The notes under the pieces: generated by a model
Told to the model about the DNA's origin: nothing
Seen by the model: the letters and a program-made list of their open reading frames with translations, nothing else
The model's database searches: none
Position numbers and translations under genes: made by a program
Shown: positions 1 to 9,607 of the stretch, piece after piece
Layout: every line of letters begins with the position of its first letter
Position numbering within the stretch: the stretch's first letter is position 1
DNA from: Albimonas pacifica
GTDB taxonomy: Bacteria; Pseudomonadota; Alphaproteobacteria; Rhodobacterales; Rhodobacteraceae
Assembly (NCBI RefSeq): GCF_900113695.1
Contig: NZ_FOQH01000001.1
Span: 310,001-374,000 of the forward strand
DNA: 64,000 nucleotides
Direction of reading: 5' to 3'

Positions 1-163
1 CGCCCGGTCGAACGACCGGGCCGAAGTCTCCCCTCGCCCCACCCGCAAGCGGAAGCGCCGCCGTATCAGGCGATCGCTCGATGACGTGACGGCGCCGGTG
101 CGGCGCATGCCCGGGCCTGTCGCATCGCGCTCCGGGCCGCCATCCGGTCTACGTGTCGACGCC
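1..163. mobile_element. Chimeric remnant of IS6-like elements
   Basis: Two pieces of the same IS family seen intact at 61405-62203 are joined head to head. Bases 1-62 read on the plus strand as the transposase segment following the catalytic glutamate (RSNDRAEVS-like). Bases from about 100 to 163 are the opposite end of an element on the minus strand, including the start codon (106-108) and the terminal repeat ending near 163. The 55-nt distance from start codon to element end is the same as in the two complete copies. The element continues beyond the left edge of the window. Confidence 0.7.
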
Positions 164-1471
164 CGCGACCCCTTGCGCCTTGCCCAGCATCGATCGTCCG
201 GCGACGCCGAGGGCGCCGTGGTAGAGCGCGGCGTGAGCGAGGATCGCGACGCCGACCCCGGTCACGCCCGAACGGTCCGCAAGCAGCAGCGCCAGCGGCA
301 GGTACAGGGCCGCCGCGGCGGACTGGATCGCCAGCGCCGAGCCGGCGCGGTTGGCGGCCAGATAGGCGGGTTCCAGGGCGAAGCCGAGCGCCCCGATCAG
401 CGCGCCTGCGGTCAAGAGCTGGAACAGCGGCGCATGGCGCGCCATCTCCGGCCCGTAGACATGCGCGACCAGCGGGTCGAGCACGGCGAACAGCACCGCC
501 GCGAAGATCAGCGCCGCGAGCGCCGTGGTCCAGAGCTGCCGGACCAGGAAGCGCGCCAGCGCCTGCCACTCGCCGCGCGCGGTCAGCCGCGACAGGTCCG
601 GCAGCACCAGCGGGCCGAGAACCCGCGCGGGCTTGGCGATCGAGGCCGCGAACTGGCGCGCGATCTCGAAGGCGCCGGCCGCCTCGGCGCCGAGACGCGC
701 GCCGACCAGCATCGTGGTCAGATGGCTCACCGACAGCTGCACCGTGCTGGCGGCGTTGGTGAGCAGGAGGAACCGCCAGACCCCCGGAAACCGCGTGCCC
801 GCGCGGAGCCACGGGGTCTCGAACCGCGGCCGCAGGCGACGGCGGCGCATCTCGCGCGCGAAGACCGCGAACACCCATGCGCCGCTGAGCACCGAGGCCG
901 TGAACCAGGCGGCGGCGATATGCAGGGCGCCGCCGTCCAGCGCGACGGCCGCCCCGACCCCGACCAGGCGGAAGACCGCGTTCAGCGCGTGCTGCGCGGC
1001 CAGCACGTCCACCCGGTCGAACAGCCTGAGCGCGCCGTTGGGCGTGGCCTGCATGATGAAGGGGATGCAGATCAGGAACCAGGGCGCGAACTCGGCCACC
1101 GCCTCGGGCCATTCGAACAGGTCCCGCGCCAGCGGAAGGAAGGCCAGCGCGGCGCCGATCGCCGCGAGGCTGGCGACGATGTCGAGCCCCAGCGCGAAGC
1201 CCAGCAGGTTCTCGAGCCCGCGGCGGTCCCGCGGGGCCTCCAGCATGGCGCCGTAGCGCAGGATCGCCTGCCAGGACTGGAACTTCAGCACGTCGGAGAA
1301 CAGGCGCGCATAGGCGTGCAGCAGCAGCGCGACGCCCAGGTCGCCGAGCCCGAAGGCGCGCAGCGCCAGCGCGCTGGTCGCCAGGTTGACGAGCCCGAAG
1401 ACCGCGCGTCCGCCCAGCAGCAGGCCGGCGTTGCGGATCAGGCGTCCATGAATGGTGTCGCGGCGGATCAG
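149..1471 (-). CDS. Polysaccharide/lipid-linked glycan flippase (Wzx-like), C-terminus ended inside an IS
   Basis: Predicted multi-pass inner-membrane transporter of the MATE/polysaccharide-export superfamily, which flips lipid-linked oligosaccharides. Hydrophobic segments alternate with short Arg/Pro-rich loops over about 440 residues, close to normal Wzx length. The first ATG would drop a conserved first helix, since the open frame and Wzx-like sequence continue upstream to an AGGAG-like site near 1480. I therefore place the start at a non-ATG codon, probably CTG at 1471. The last residues (GVDT) and the stop codon lie in the IS terminal repeat, so an insertion has replaced the native C-terminus. 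The next gene upstream on the same strand is a glycerophosphotransferase-like enzyme, so both may serve the same surface polymer. Family call is sound; substrate unknown. Confidence 0.75.
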   Translation of the reverse strand: MIRRDTIHGRLIRNAGLLLGGRAVFGLVNLATSALALRAFGLGDLGVALLLHAYARLFSDVLKFQSWQAILRYGAMLEAPRDRRGLENLLGFALGLDIVASLAAIGAALAFLPLARDLFEWPEAVAEFAPWFLICIPFIMQATPNGALRLFDRVDVLAAQHALNAVFRLVGVGAAVALDGGALHIAAAWFTASVLSGAWVFAVFAREMRRRRLRPRFETPWLRAGTRFPGVWRFLLLTNAASTVQLSVSHLTTMLVGARLGAEAAGAFEIARQFAASIAKPARVLGPLVLPDLSRLTARGEWQALARFLVRQLWTTALAALIFAAVLFAVLDPLVAHVYGPEMARHAPLFQLLTAGALIGALGFALEPAYLAANRAGSALAIQSAAAALYLPLALLLADRSGVTGVGVAILAHAALYHGALGVAGRSMLGKAQGVAGVDT

Positions 1472-1544
1472 GATCGGCTCTCCTGCGGGGCGGCGCGGGC
1501 GGCGGCGGCCCCCATCTACAGGCCGCCGCGCCCGCGAGGCAATC

Positions 1545-2699
1545 TCAGCGCCAGCGATCCGAGACGGCGCCGGTCTCGAGGAACTCGGCGACGATCGCGG
1601 CGCCGCGCTCGGAGGCGGGCATGTCCCCTTCGGGGCGCTCCTCGTCGCGCGCCTGGCGCTGGACCGGTTCCCAGCGCGGAAACTCCGCCATCGCCCGGTC
1701 GAGCGCCGCGTCGAGCTGCGCGGGGTCCGAGATCACCGGGCCGAAGCTCCAGGCGCGGAAATCCGCCCCCTGCGGGTCGGCGCCGTGGGCGTTGAGGAAC
1801 ACGCAGGGGCGCGGCTGCTGGATGAACTCGTAGATCTGGCTCGACTGGTCGCCCAGATAGAGGTCGGCCGCCCGGAGATAGGTCATGTCCACCGAGGCCC
1901 GCGAGCCGAGGTCGATGCGCAGGCCAGGGCCGCTCCGGAACCGGCGGGGCAGGCTGGCGCCGCGGGTGAAGCGGCGGCGGAACAGCAGCACATGCGGCGC
2001 GAAGATCAGGTTCCAGCGGTCGGAGCGGGCGAAATGGTCCAGGACCTGCGGACCGAAGCGCCGCCAGGAGGTCTTCGCCGCGCTCTGGGTGGGGTTGTAG
2101 ATCACCACCGGCCGGTCGTCGTCGAAGAGCCGGGGCCGCGGGCCCCGGGCCAGCTCGAACTTCGGGTAGCCGGCGATCCCCCAGGCCCCCTCCCGCAGCC
2201 GTCCGCGCGCCTGGGCGATGCGGGCGATGCGGCGGCTCTGCACCAGGCGCAGGTCGGCGCGGTCGCTGCGGGGATCCATCAGGCCCAGCGGACGGCCGAA
2301 GGGGTCGGGCGTGCCGTGCCCGGTATGGATCAGCCGCAGGCGCGAGAGACGGGGATCGTCCTTCAGCGACAGGCTGGTCAGCTCCGGGGTCAGCAGCGCG
2401 TCGAGGCCGGCGAACATCTCCCGCGAGGCCTTCAGCACGGCGGTCTTGCGATAGAAGGCGACGTGACGCAGCGCCGGGTCCAGGAGCCGGGCGTGGAGCG
2501 GGACGGGCAGACGCTCGATCCGCGCCCGTTGGCCGGGGTGCAGCCGGCCGATGTCGGCGGCGAAGGCGGCCTCGGCCTCGGTCGAGCACAGCACGCGCAC
2601 CGTCCACTCCGGGCGCAGCCGCGACAGCGCGAAGGCGTAGGGCGCGACATGCGGAACCTGGTGCGGTTCGTAGTGGTTGAGCAGGACGCCGACATGCAT
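1545..2699 (-). CDS. CDP-glycerol:glycerophosphotransferase-like transferase
   Basis: A 384-residue GT-B-type enzyme resembling the TagB/TagF/SpsB family, which transfers glycerophosphate or related phospho-polyol units. Visible marks are HTGHGTPDP near the middle, the WGIAGYPKFE segment, a VVIYNPTQ strand starting the C-terminal nucleotide-binding half, and the GDQSSQIYEF motif that corresponds to the family's conserved GD.SS signature. The ATG at 2699 has an AGGAG site about 10 nt upstream. It diverges from the acyl-AMP ligase at 2826 across 126 bp, so the two may share regulation. Working with the neighbouring flippase on a phosphorylated surface glycan, or on sphingolipid head groups, is inference. 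Confidence 0.65.
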   Translation of the reverse strand: MHVGVLLNHYEPHQVPHVAPYAFALSRLRPEWTVRVLCSTEAEAAFAADIGRLHPGQRARIERLPVPLHARLLDPALRHVAFYRKTAVLKASREMFAGLDALLTPELTSLSLKDDPRLSRLRLIHTGHGTPDPFGRPLGLMDPRSDRADLRLVQSRRIARIAQARGRLREGAWGIAGYPKFELARGPRPRLFDDDRPVVIYNPTQSAAKTSWRRFGPQVLDHFARSDRWNLIFAPHVLLFRRRFTRGASLPRRFRSGPGLRIDLGSRASVDMTYLRAADLYLGDQSSQIYEFIQQPRPCVFLNAHGADPQGADFRAWSFGPVISDPAQLDAALDRAMAEFPRWEPVQRQARDEERPEGDMPASERGAAIVAEFLETGAVSDRWR

Positions 2700-2825
2700 C
2701 AGAGAGTTCTCCTGTTGCCGGCGGCCTAGCGGCTTCGGCCGGGGCCCGCAACGGCCGCGCCTTCCAGTGGCCTCGGAAATCTGGCACAGGCTCGCATCCG
2801 CAGATGGAATGCGAGGCGAGACCGC

Positions 2826-4477
<1,652 letters not shown>

Positions 4478-4481
<4 letters not shown>

Positions 4482-5461
4482 CCCGCCTGGCGGCCGTCAC
4501 CGGCGCGGGGGGCTTCGTGGGGAGCCATGTCCTGCCTGCGCTCGCGGCCGCCGGCTGGAGGCTCCGGATCCTTGCGCGCCGGTCGCCCGAGCTTGCCTTC
4601 GGGCCGCGGGACCCGGTCGAGACGACGCCCGGCTCGCTCTCCGACCCCGAGGCGCTGCGCGCGCTGGTCGACGGGGCGGACGCGGTGATCCACATCGCCG
4701 GCGCGGTGAAGGCCCGCTCGCGGGACGGGTTCCTCGCGGCCAACGCAGACGGCGCCGAGGCGGCTGCGCGGGCCTGGCGCGAGACGGCGCCGGGGGCGCG
4801 CTTCGTCCTGCTGTCCTCGATGGCCGCGCGGGAGCCGCAGCTCTCCGACTACGCGGCCTCCAAGCGGGAGGGCGAGGCCCGCGTCGCCGCCGTGGCGCAG
4901 GGCGCGCCCTTCGCCGTGCTGCGGCCCTGCGCCGTCTACGGCCCTGGCGACCGGGCGACGCTGCCGCTGTTCCGCAGCGCCCGCCTGCCCGTGCAGGTCG
5001 TGCCGGGCGGGGAGGAGGCGCGGATCTGCATGGTCTCGGTCTGGGACCTGGCGGCCGCCGTCGCCGCCGCGGTCGAGGCGCCGGCGGGCATCTACGAGGT
5101 CGCCGACGCCCGGACCGGAGGCTACGGCTGGCGAGAGATCGCCGCCGCGCTGGCCGCCGCGGCCGGGGAGCGGCCGGAGGGCGAGGCGGACGGTCCCCCG
5201 GCGCCGGCCCGCCCGGCGCCGACGCTGCGCACGCCGCGCCCGGTGCTGCAGGCGGTCGGGCGGCTGGGCGACCTGCGCGCGCGCCTGCTGGGGCCGGGAA
5301 TGGTGGGATCGGGAAAGATCCGCGAGGCGCTCCACCCCGACTGGAGCTCGGCGCCCGAGCGTCAGCTTCCCGCCGCGCTCTGGTCCGCGCGCATCGACCT
5401 GGCGCCGGGTCTCGCGGCCACGGCGCGCTGGTATCGGGCCCAGGGCTGGCTTCGGCCCTGA
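4478..5461 (+). CDS. cerR: NAD(P)-dependent epimerase/dehydratase-family reductase, CerR-like
   Basis: Extended short-chain dehydrogenase of 327 residues with the N-terminal nucleotide-binding glycine motif TGAGGFVGSH. An SSMA segment precedes a catalytic YxxxK (YAASK). The GTG start at 4478 overlaps the acyl-AMP ligase stop. In Caulobacter, CerR of this family reduces the 3-keto group of the ceramide precursor; the same neighbours (ligase, ACP, Spt) occur here, which supports that role. The symbol rests on synteny and family, not on a computed alignment. Alternative: a reductase acting on another lipid or sugar in the same locus. Confidence 0.7.
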
Positions 5462-5554
5462 TCGCCGACGTCGGAGGTTGCCGTCGCGCGCGGTATTGTC
5501 AAACGTGACGGATCGGTTACGGTTTCCGCTCGACAGCATGACGGGACAGCGAGG

Positions 5555-6367
5555 CTGACGATTCCTCACATTCAAACCTGGTCCGATGCAGACGCCCGCA
5601 CGACCACGAACGCGATCATTCTGAGCGCCGGCCAGGGAAAGCGTCTTTCGCCGCTGACGGACGTGCGCCCGAAATGTCTGATCCCGGTCCGGGGCGTGCC
5701 GATTCTCGGCTGGCAGCTGCGGGCCCTGGCGGCCTGCGGCGTCACCGACATCACGGTCGTCACCGGCTTCGAGGCGGAGTCGGTGCAGTCCGCGGTGCGC
5801 TCCCTCAACGTGGATGCCGACGTCGCGTGCATCGTCAATCCGTTCTACTCCATCGCCGACAACATCGGCTCCTGCTGGACCGCGCGCGATCGCTTCGGGC
5901 CGGACACGCTGCTGCTGAACGGCGACACGCTGTTCGGCCCCGAAACGCTGCGCCGGCTGCTGGAGCAGGCCGGGACCGGGATCACCGTCGCCATCGACCG
6001 CAAGCCGGTCTACGACGCGGACGACATGAAGGTCAGGGTGAGCGACGGTCGCCTGCGGCGGATCGGCAAGACCCTGGAAGGACCCGTCGACGGCGAGTCC
6101 ATCGGCATGATCCGGATGCGCGACGACGGCGGCGCGCGCTTCGTCGACGCCCTGTCCCGGACGCTCAGCGATCCGGCCGCCCTGCGTCTTTGGTACCTGT
6201 CGGTGATCGACCGGCTGGCCGACGAGGGCGACGGCGTGGGCGTCGCCTCGATCGAGGGCCTGCCCTGGTGCGAGGTCGACTTTCCCCGTGACCTGCCGGT
6301 GGCCGAGGAGCGCGTCGCCGCGTTCGTCTGGCCCGGCGAACAGGCGAGGCAGACGGGTGTCCTCTAG
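5555..6367 (+). CDS. LicC-like sugar/choline-phosphate nucleotidyltransferase
   Basis: Single-domain nucleotidyltransferase of about 270 residues. The signature loop reads SAGQGKRLSPLTDVRPKCLIP, followed by NPFYSIADNIGS, the metal-binding LLLNGDTLF and the late WCEVDFPRDL motif. This combination recalls CTP:phosphocholine or phospho-alcohol cytidylyltransferases. The first GTG at 5663 would remove the nucleotide-binding loop, so the true start must be upstream; only non-ATG candidates exist (CTG 5555, ATT 5561) behind a GCGAGG stretch. It lies between the reductase and the ACP in the ceramide operon, so it may make the activated head group (for example a CDP-alcohol) for the phosphatidyltransferase at 9607-10689. 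That link is inference. Confidence 0.7.
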   Translation: MTIPHIQTWSDADARTTTNAIILSAGQGKRLSPLTDVRPKCLIPVRGVPILGWQLRALAACGVTDITVVTGFEAESVQSAVRSLNVDADVACIVNPFYSIADNIGSCWTARDRFGPDTLLLNGDTLFGPETLRRLLEQAGTGITVAIDRKPVYDADDMKVRVSDGRLRRIGKTLEGPVDGESIGMIRMRDDGGARFVDALSRTLSDPAALRLWYLSVIDRLADEGDGVGVASIEGLPWCEVDFPRDLPVAEERVAAFVWPGEQARQTGVL

Positions 6368-6397
6368 CCCCGCTCGTCCCCTGCAAGGAACCGCCGA

Positions 6398-6646
6398 ATG
6401 ACCGAAGGCCTGGAGCAACGGATCCTCGAGCTTCTCCGCGCGCAGGGCGCCGCGGAGGGCGAGCTGACCGCGCAGAGCAACATCATCGCCGACACCTCGC
6501 TCGATTCCGTGAGCGTGATGGACCTGGTTCTGGAACTGGAGGACGAGTTCGACGTCGCCATCCCGCTCGGCCGGATCGCCGAAGTGAAGACGGTGGCGGA
6601 TCTCGCCGACGCGATCCGAGACCTGCGTTCCGCAGGCGTGCAGTGA
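6398..6646 (+). CDS. Dedicated acyl carrier protein for sphingolipid synthesis
   Basis: An 82-residue acidic helical protein with the carrier-protein signature SLDSVSVMDL. Ser37 is the expected 4'-phosphopantetheine attachment site. It is distinct from a fatty-acid-synthase AcpP by the noncanonical residues around the serine. It sits 31 bp after the nucleotidyltransferase and 16 bp before serine palmitoyltransferase. In Caulobacter a specialised ACP delivers the acyl chain to Spt, and this arrangement matches. Cytoplasmic. Confidence 0.88.
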   Translation: MTEGLEQRILELLRAQGAAEGELTAQSNIIADTSLDSVSVMDLVLELEDEFDVAIPLGRIAEVKTVADLADAIRDLRSAGVQ

Positions 6647-6661
6647 GGCGGAAGAGGTAGC

Positions 6662-7897
6662 ATGGGACTCAACAGAAGGGCCGCGGCGATCCGCGCGGCC
6701 TACGGCGATCTGCGCGCCCAGGGGCGCGACCCGGCCGCGCTCCGCTTCGACGCCGTCTCCTCGCCCACCCAGGGGCGCCTCGAGGGGCGCGACGTCACCC
6801 TGTTCGGCACCAACAACTATCTCGGCCTGACCTTCGATCCGGTCTGCGTCGAGGCGGCGGCCGACGCGGCCCGCGCCTGGGGCGCGGGGACCACGGGGTC
6901 GCGCATCGCCAACGGCAGCTACGGCGCGCACCTGATGCTGGAGCAGGAGATCGCGGCCTTCTACGCCAGGCGCGGGGCGGTGGTGTTCTCGACCGGCTAC
7001 CTGGCCAATCTCGGCGTGATCTCGGCGCTCGCCGAGAAAGGCGATCACCTCCTGATCGACGCCGACAGCCACGCCTCGATCTATGACGGCTGCCGGCTGA
7101 GCGACGCGGACACCATCCGCTTCCGCCACAACGATCCCGAAAGCCTCGCCCGGCGGCTCGCCCGCCTTGAGGGGACGCCCGGCGACAAGATCATCGTGGT
7201 CGAGGGGATCTACTCGATGCTCGGCGACGCCGGCCGCCTGCGCGAGATCGCGGCGGTGAAGCGGGAGGCGGGACCGGACGTCTACCTCCTGGCCGACGAG
7301 GCGCATTCCCTGGGCGTGCTCGGCGCCAACGGGCGCGGCAAGGCCGAGGCCGACGGGGTCGAGGCGGACTGCGACTATGTGGTCGGCACCTTCTCCAAGA
7401 GCGTCGGCTCGGTCGGGGGCTTCTGCGTCTCCGACAGGGAGGAGCTGGATGCGCTGCGCTCCTATTCCCGGCCCTACATGTTCACCGCCTCGATGACCCC
7501 CGCGACGGTGGCCGGCGCGCGCGCCGGCTTCGCGCAGATGCAGGCGCGTCCGGAGCTGCGCGACCGGCTGTGGGACAACGCCCGCCGCCTCTACGCCGCG
7601 CTCGACGCGCTGGGCTTCGCGCTGGGGCCGGAGCCGAGCCCGGTGATCGCGGTTCAGCTTGCGGACGCGGCCCAGGCGGTGGCGCTGTGGAACGCGCTGA
7701 TCGACGCCGGGCTCTACACCAACGTGGCCCTGCCGCCGGCCACGCCCAACGGGATCTCGCTGCTGCGCGTCTCCGTCTCCGCGGCCCATACCCCGGCCGA
7801 GATCGACTGGGCGGTGGAGGTCTTCGCGGCCGCGGGCGTCGCCATCGGGGTCCTGCCGCTCAGCGCAGGCGCTTCTCGCGCAGCAGGCGCAGCATGA
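6662..7897 (+). CDS. spt: Serine palmitoyltransferase (alpha-oxoamine synthase)
   Basis: A 411-residue PLP enzyme of the alpha-oxoamine synthase family, which condenses an amino acid with an acyl thioester. NNYLGLTFDP near the N-terminus, the DADSHASIYDG segment, LADEAHSLG with the cofactor aspartate, and FSKSVGSVGG with the Schiff-base Lys246 are all visible. The family also includes BioF and KBL. The neighbouring ACP, acyl-AMP ligase and downstream ceramide synthase favour serine palmitoyltransferase, which makes 3-ketosphinganine from serine and an acyl-ACP. The AGGTAGC just before the ATG is a modest ribosome site. The last 38 bp overlap tail to tail with the minus-strand gene ending at 7860. 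Confidence 0.85.
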   Translation: MGLNRRAAAIRAAYGDLRAQGRDPAALRFDAVSSPTQGRLEGRDVTLFGTNNYLGLTFDPVCVEAAADAARAWGAGTTGSRIANGSYGAHLMLEQEIAAFYARRGAVVFSTGYLANLGVISALAEKGDHLLIDADSHASIYDGCRLSDADTIRFRHNDPESLARRLARLEGTPGDKIIVVEGIYSMLGDAGRLREIAAVKREAGPDVYLLADEAHSLGVLGANGRGKAEADGVEADCDYVVGTFSKSVGSVGGFCVSDREELDALRSYSRPYMFTASMTPATVAGARAGFAQMQARPELRDRLWDNARRLYAALDALGFALGPEPSPVIAVQLADAAQAVALWNALIDAGLYTNVALPPATPNGISLLRVSVSAAHTPAEIDWAVEVFAAAGVAIGVLPLSAGASRAAGAA

Positions 7898-8741
7898 CGA
7901 CCGGCGCCGCCAGCCAGGGCAGGCGGCGCTCCCACGGTCTCAGCTCCAGCGGGCGGCCGCCATGCCGCTCGATCTTCGAGACGATGTAGGGCAGGCCGCC
8001 GCGGAAGGTGAAGGCGGCCTTCACCAGCCGCGCGAGGTTCAGCGCCTTGCCGATGCGGCGCCGGCGTCCCCAGGCCCGCGCCGCGCGCCGACGCGCCTGC
8101 GCGTCGGGCCGGGCCGGAGCGATCAGCGTCTCGTGCAGCAGCCGCCAGCGTTCGGGCGCCGCCGCGACCAGGTCGCGGGACCGGCCCGCCGGCTCCACCC
8201 GCAGCTCCGCGCCGTAGGTGGCGGCGAAGAGGTCGCGCCAGACCGTCTCGGCGTCGCGCGCCTCGCTGAGCCGCGCCGCCCACCAGGAGGCCGTCGCCGC
8301 AGCCTCCTCCAGCGCCTCCAGCACCGCCGCGCGCGCCGCCGCGTCCCGGGCGTGGAGCAGGCGGACGGGCTGGGCGAACCGCGCCCAGAGCGTGGTGTCG
8401 CGCGAGCGCACGCGCATCCGGCGGCGGAAGGCGGCCAGCGTCAGCACCGCGACCTTCGCCGCCGCCTCCCCCTGCCGTTCGTGGTGGACGTTGGGCGGCA
8501 GCATGCGGCAGCCCGCGGCGGCCAGTCCGGGGCCGCTCCAGTCCCGCGCCCGGTCGGTCAGCACGTAGAGGTCCATCAGCCCGGAGCCGGCGTCGTCGCG
8601 CATCATCGCGCCGTAGAACAGCACCGCGACCACGCCCGGCCGCGCGGCGAAGCGCTCGGCGAAGGCGCGCGCGGCGGGGGGCGCGGGGGCGTCCGCCTCG
8701 GCGGCGATCAGCGAGCGCAGGGGATCGGGCAGGGCGCTCAT
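7860..8741 (-). CDS. Nucleotidyltransferase-fold protein, possible CDP-lipid synthase (weakly Tam41-like)
   Basis: A 293-residue soluble protein, last gene of a three-gene coupled minus-strand set; its ATG overlaps the kinase stop by 4 bp. The segment FYGAMMRDDAGSGLMDLYVL near residue 50 has the hG(G/S/A)...Dh pattern of polymerase-beta-type nucleotidyltransferases. With the following N-V-H-H stretch it loosely recalls Tam41, the mitochondrial CDP-diacylglycerol synthase. The C-terminal 80 residues are Arg/Lys rich, which could bind membrane lipid. If this reading holds, it would turn ceramide-1-phosphate into CDP-ceramide. I am confident the gene is real, much less of the reaction. It may correspond to one of the Caulobacter cpg genes. 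Confidence 0.5.
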   Translation of the reverse strand: MSALPDPLRSLIAAEADAPAPPAARAFAERFAARPGVVAVLFYGAMMRDDAGSGLMDLYVLTDRARDWSGPGLAAAGCRMLPPNVHHERQGEAAAKVAVLTLAAFRRRMRVRSRDTTLWARFAQPVRLLHARDAAARAAVLEALEEAAATASWWAARLSEARDAETVWRDLFAATYGAELRVEPAGRSRDLVAAAPERWRLLHETLIAPARPDAQARRRAARAWGRRRRIGKALNLARLVKAAFTFRGGLPYIVSKIERHGGRPLELRPWERRLPWLAAPVVMLRLLREKRLR

Positions 8742-9607
8742 GACAGGAACGTCAGCGTCTCGGCGGCGGAGAGGCGCACGGGGCCGGCGGCCTCGAACCG
8801 CTCGCCGTCCATCACGAAGGCGGGGGCGCCCAGCTCGAGCGTCGCGGCGCGCCCGCTGCGATATCCGGCGCGCCGCATCCAGCCCGTCGGCCGCCCGGCG
8901 AGGGCGAAGGCCAGGCCCAGGGCCAGGTGCGGGGCGGGCGCCGGCGCCTCGGTCCAGCGGATCGGATCGTCGCCCTCGCCCCAGAACGGATCGAGCCCCG
9001 GCAGCAGCGGCCCCTCGAGCGTGGTCGCGACGCCGGCCAGCGCGCGGCCGGGCCCGAGCCCCCGTTCGACGCCGCGGCGCAGCGAGGTGGCCTCCGCCCC
9101 GAAGGCGGCGCGGCGCAGGGTCGCGAGGATGGTGCGCGCCACCTGCGGCGCGCCGCGGCCGCGGCCTTCCTCGGCGGCGATGCGCGTCGCGGTCTCGTAG
9201 GCGCCCCAGCCGAGGATGAAGCCGCGCAGCGGGGGCGCGCCCTCGCGCTCGGCGCGCAGCAGGCGCAGGCGCCGCTCCCGGCCGCCGCCGGCGCGGAGGC
9301 GCGCGATCTCCGCCGGTTTTGCCGCGCCGGCGTGGCGGGCGACCAGGTTGGTGTTGCCGCCCGCGATTACGGCGAGGCGCGGCGGGCGGGGGAAGGCGTC
9401 GGGCAGGCGGCTCGCGATCTCGCGCAGGGTGCCGTCGCCGCCGTCGACGATCAGCAGCTCGATCCCCTCGGCGGCCAGCGCGGCCAGCGTCGCGTCCAGC
9501 CGGTCGGGCCCGGTCAGCTCCACCTCCCGCACGTCGCCGGCAAGCGGCGTCGCGGGCCGCCCCCGGTTGCGGGCGCTGGCGGGATTGCGCAGCCGCGCCG
9601 CGCGCAT
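8738..9607 (-). CDS. cpgB: DAGK-family lipid kinase, probable ceramide kinase (CpgB-like)
   Basis: A 289-residue protein with a diacylglycerol-kinase catalytic domain. IVDGGDGTLRE places the nucleotide-binding GGDGT at residues 56-60, and the family segment VIAGGNTNLVARHAG follows. The C-terminal half contains FVMDGERF, matching the second domain of YegS/DAGK-like kinases. Caulobacter CpgB is a ceramide kinase of this superfamily, encoded between two other cpg genes; here the kinase is likewise the middle gene of a tightly coupled trio in a ceramide locus. Predicted reaction: ceramide to ceramide-1-phosphate. The ATG overlaps the upstream stop. An ordinary lipid kinase is the alternative. Confidence 0.72.
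   Translation of the reverse strand: MRAARLRNPASARNRGRPATPLAGDVREVELTGPDRLDATLAALAAEGIELLIVDGGDGTLREIASRLPDAFPRPPRLAVIAGGNTNLVARHAGAAKPAEIARLRAGGGRERRLRLLRAEREGAPPLRGFILGWGAYETATRIAAEEGRGRGAPQVARTILATLRRAAFGAEATSLRRGVERGLGPGRALAGVATTLEGPLLPGLDPFWGEGDDPIRWTEAPAPAPHLALGLAFALAGRPTGWMRRAGYRSGRAATLELGAPAFVMDGERFEAAGPVRLSAAETLTFLS

Noticed and set aside
86-1795. Long Arg/Gln-rich plus-strand frame opposite the flippase
   Set aside because: It is the antisense shadow of a clear membrane protein; the composition is typical of chance frames in GC-rich DNA.
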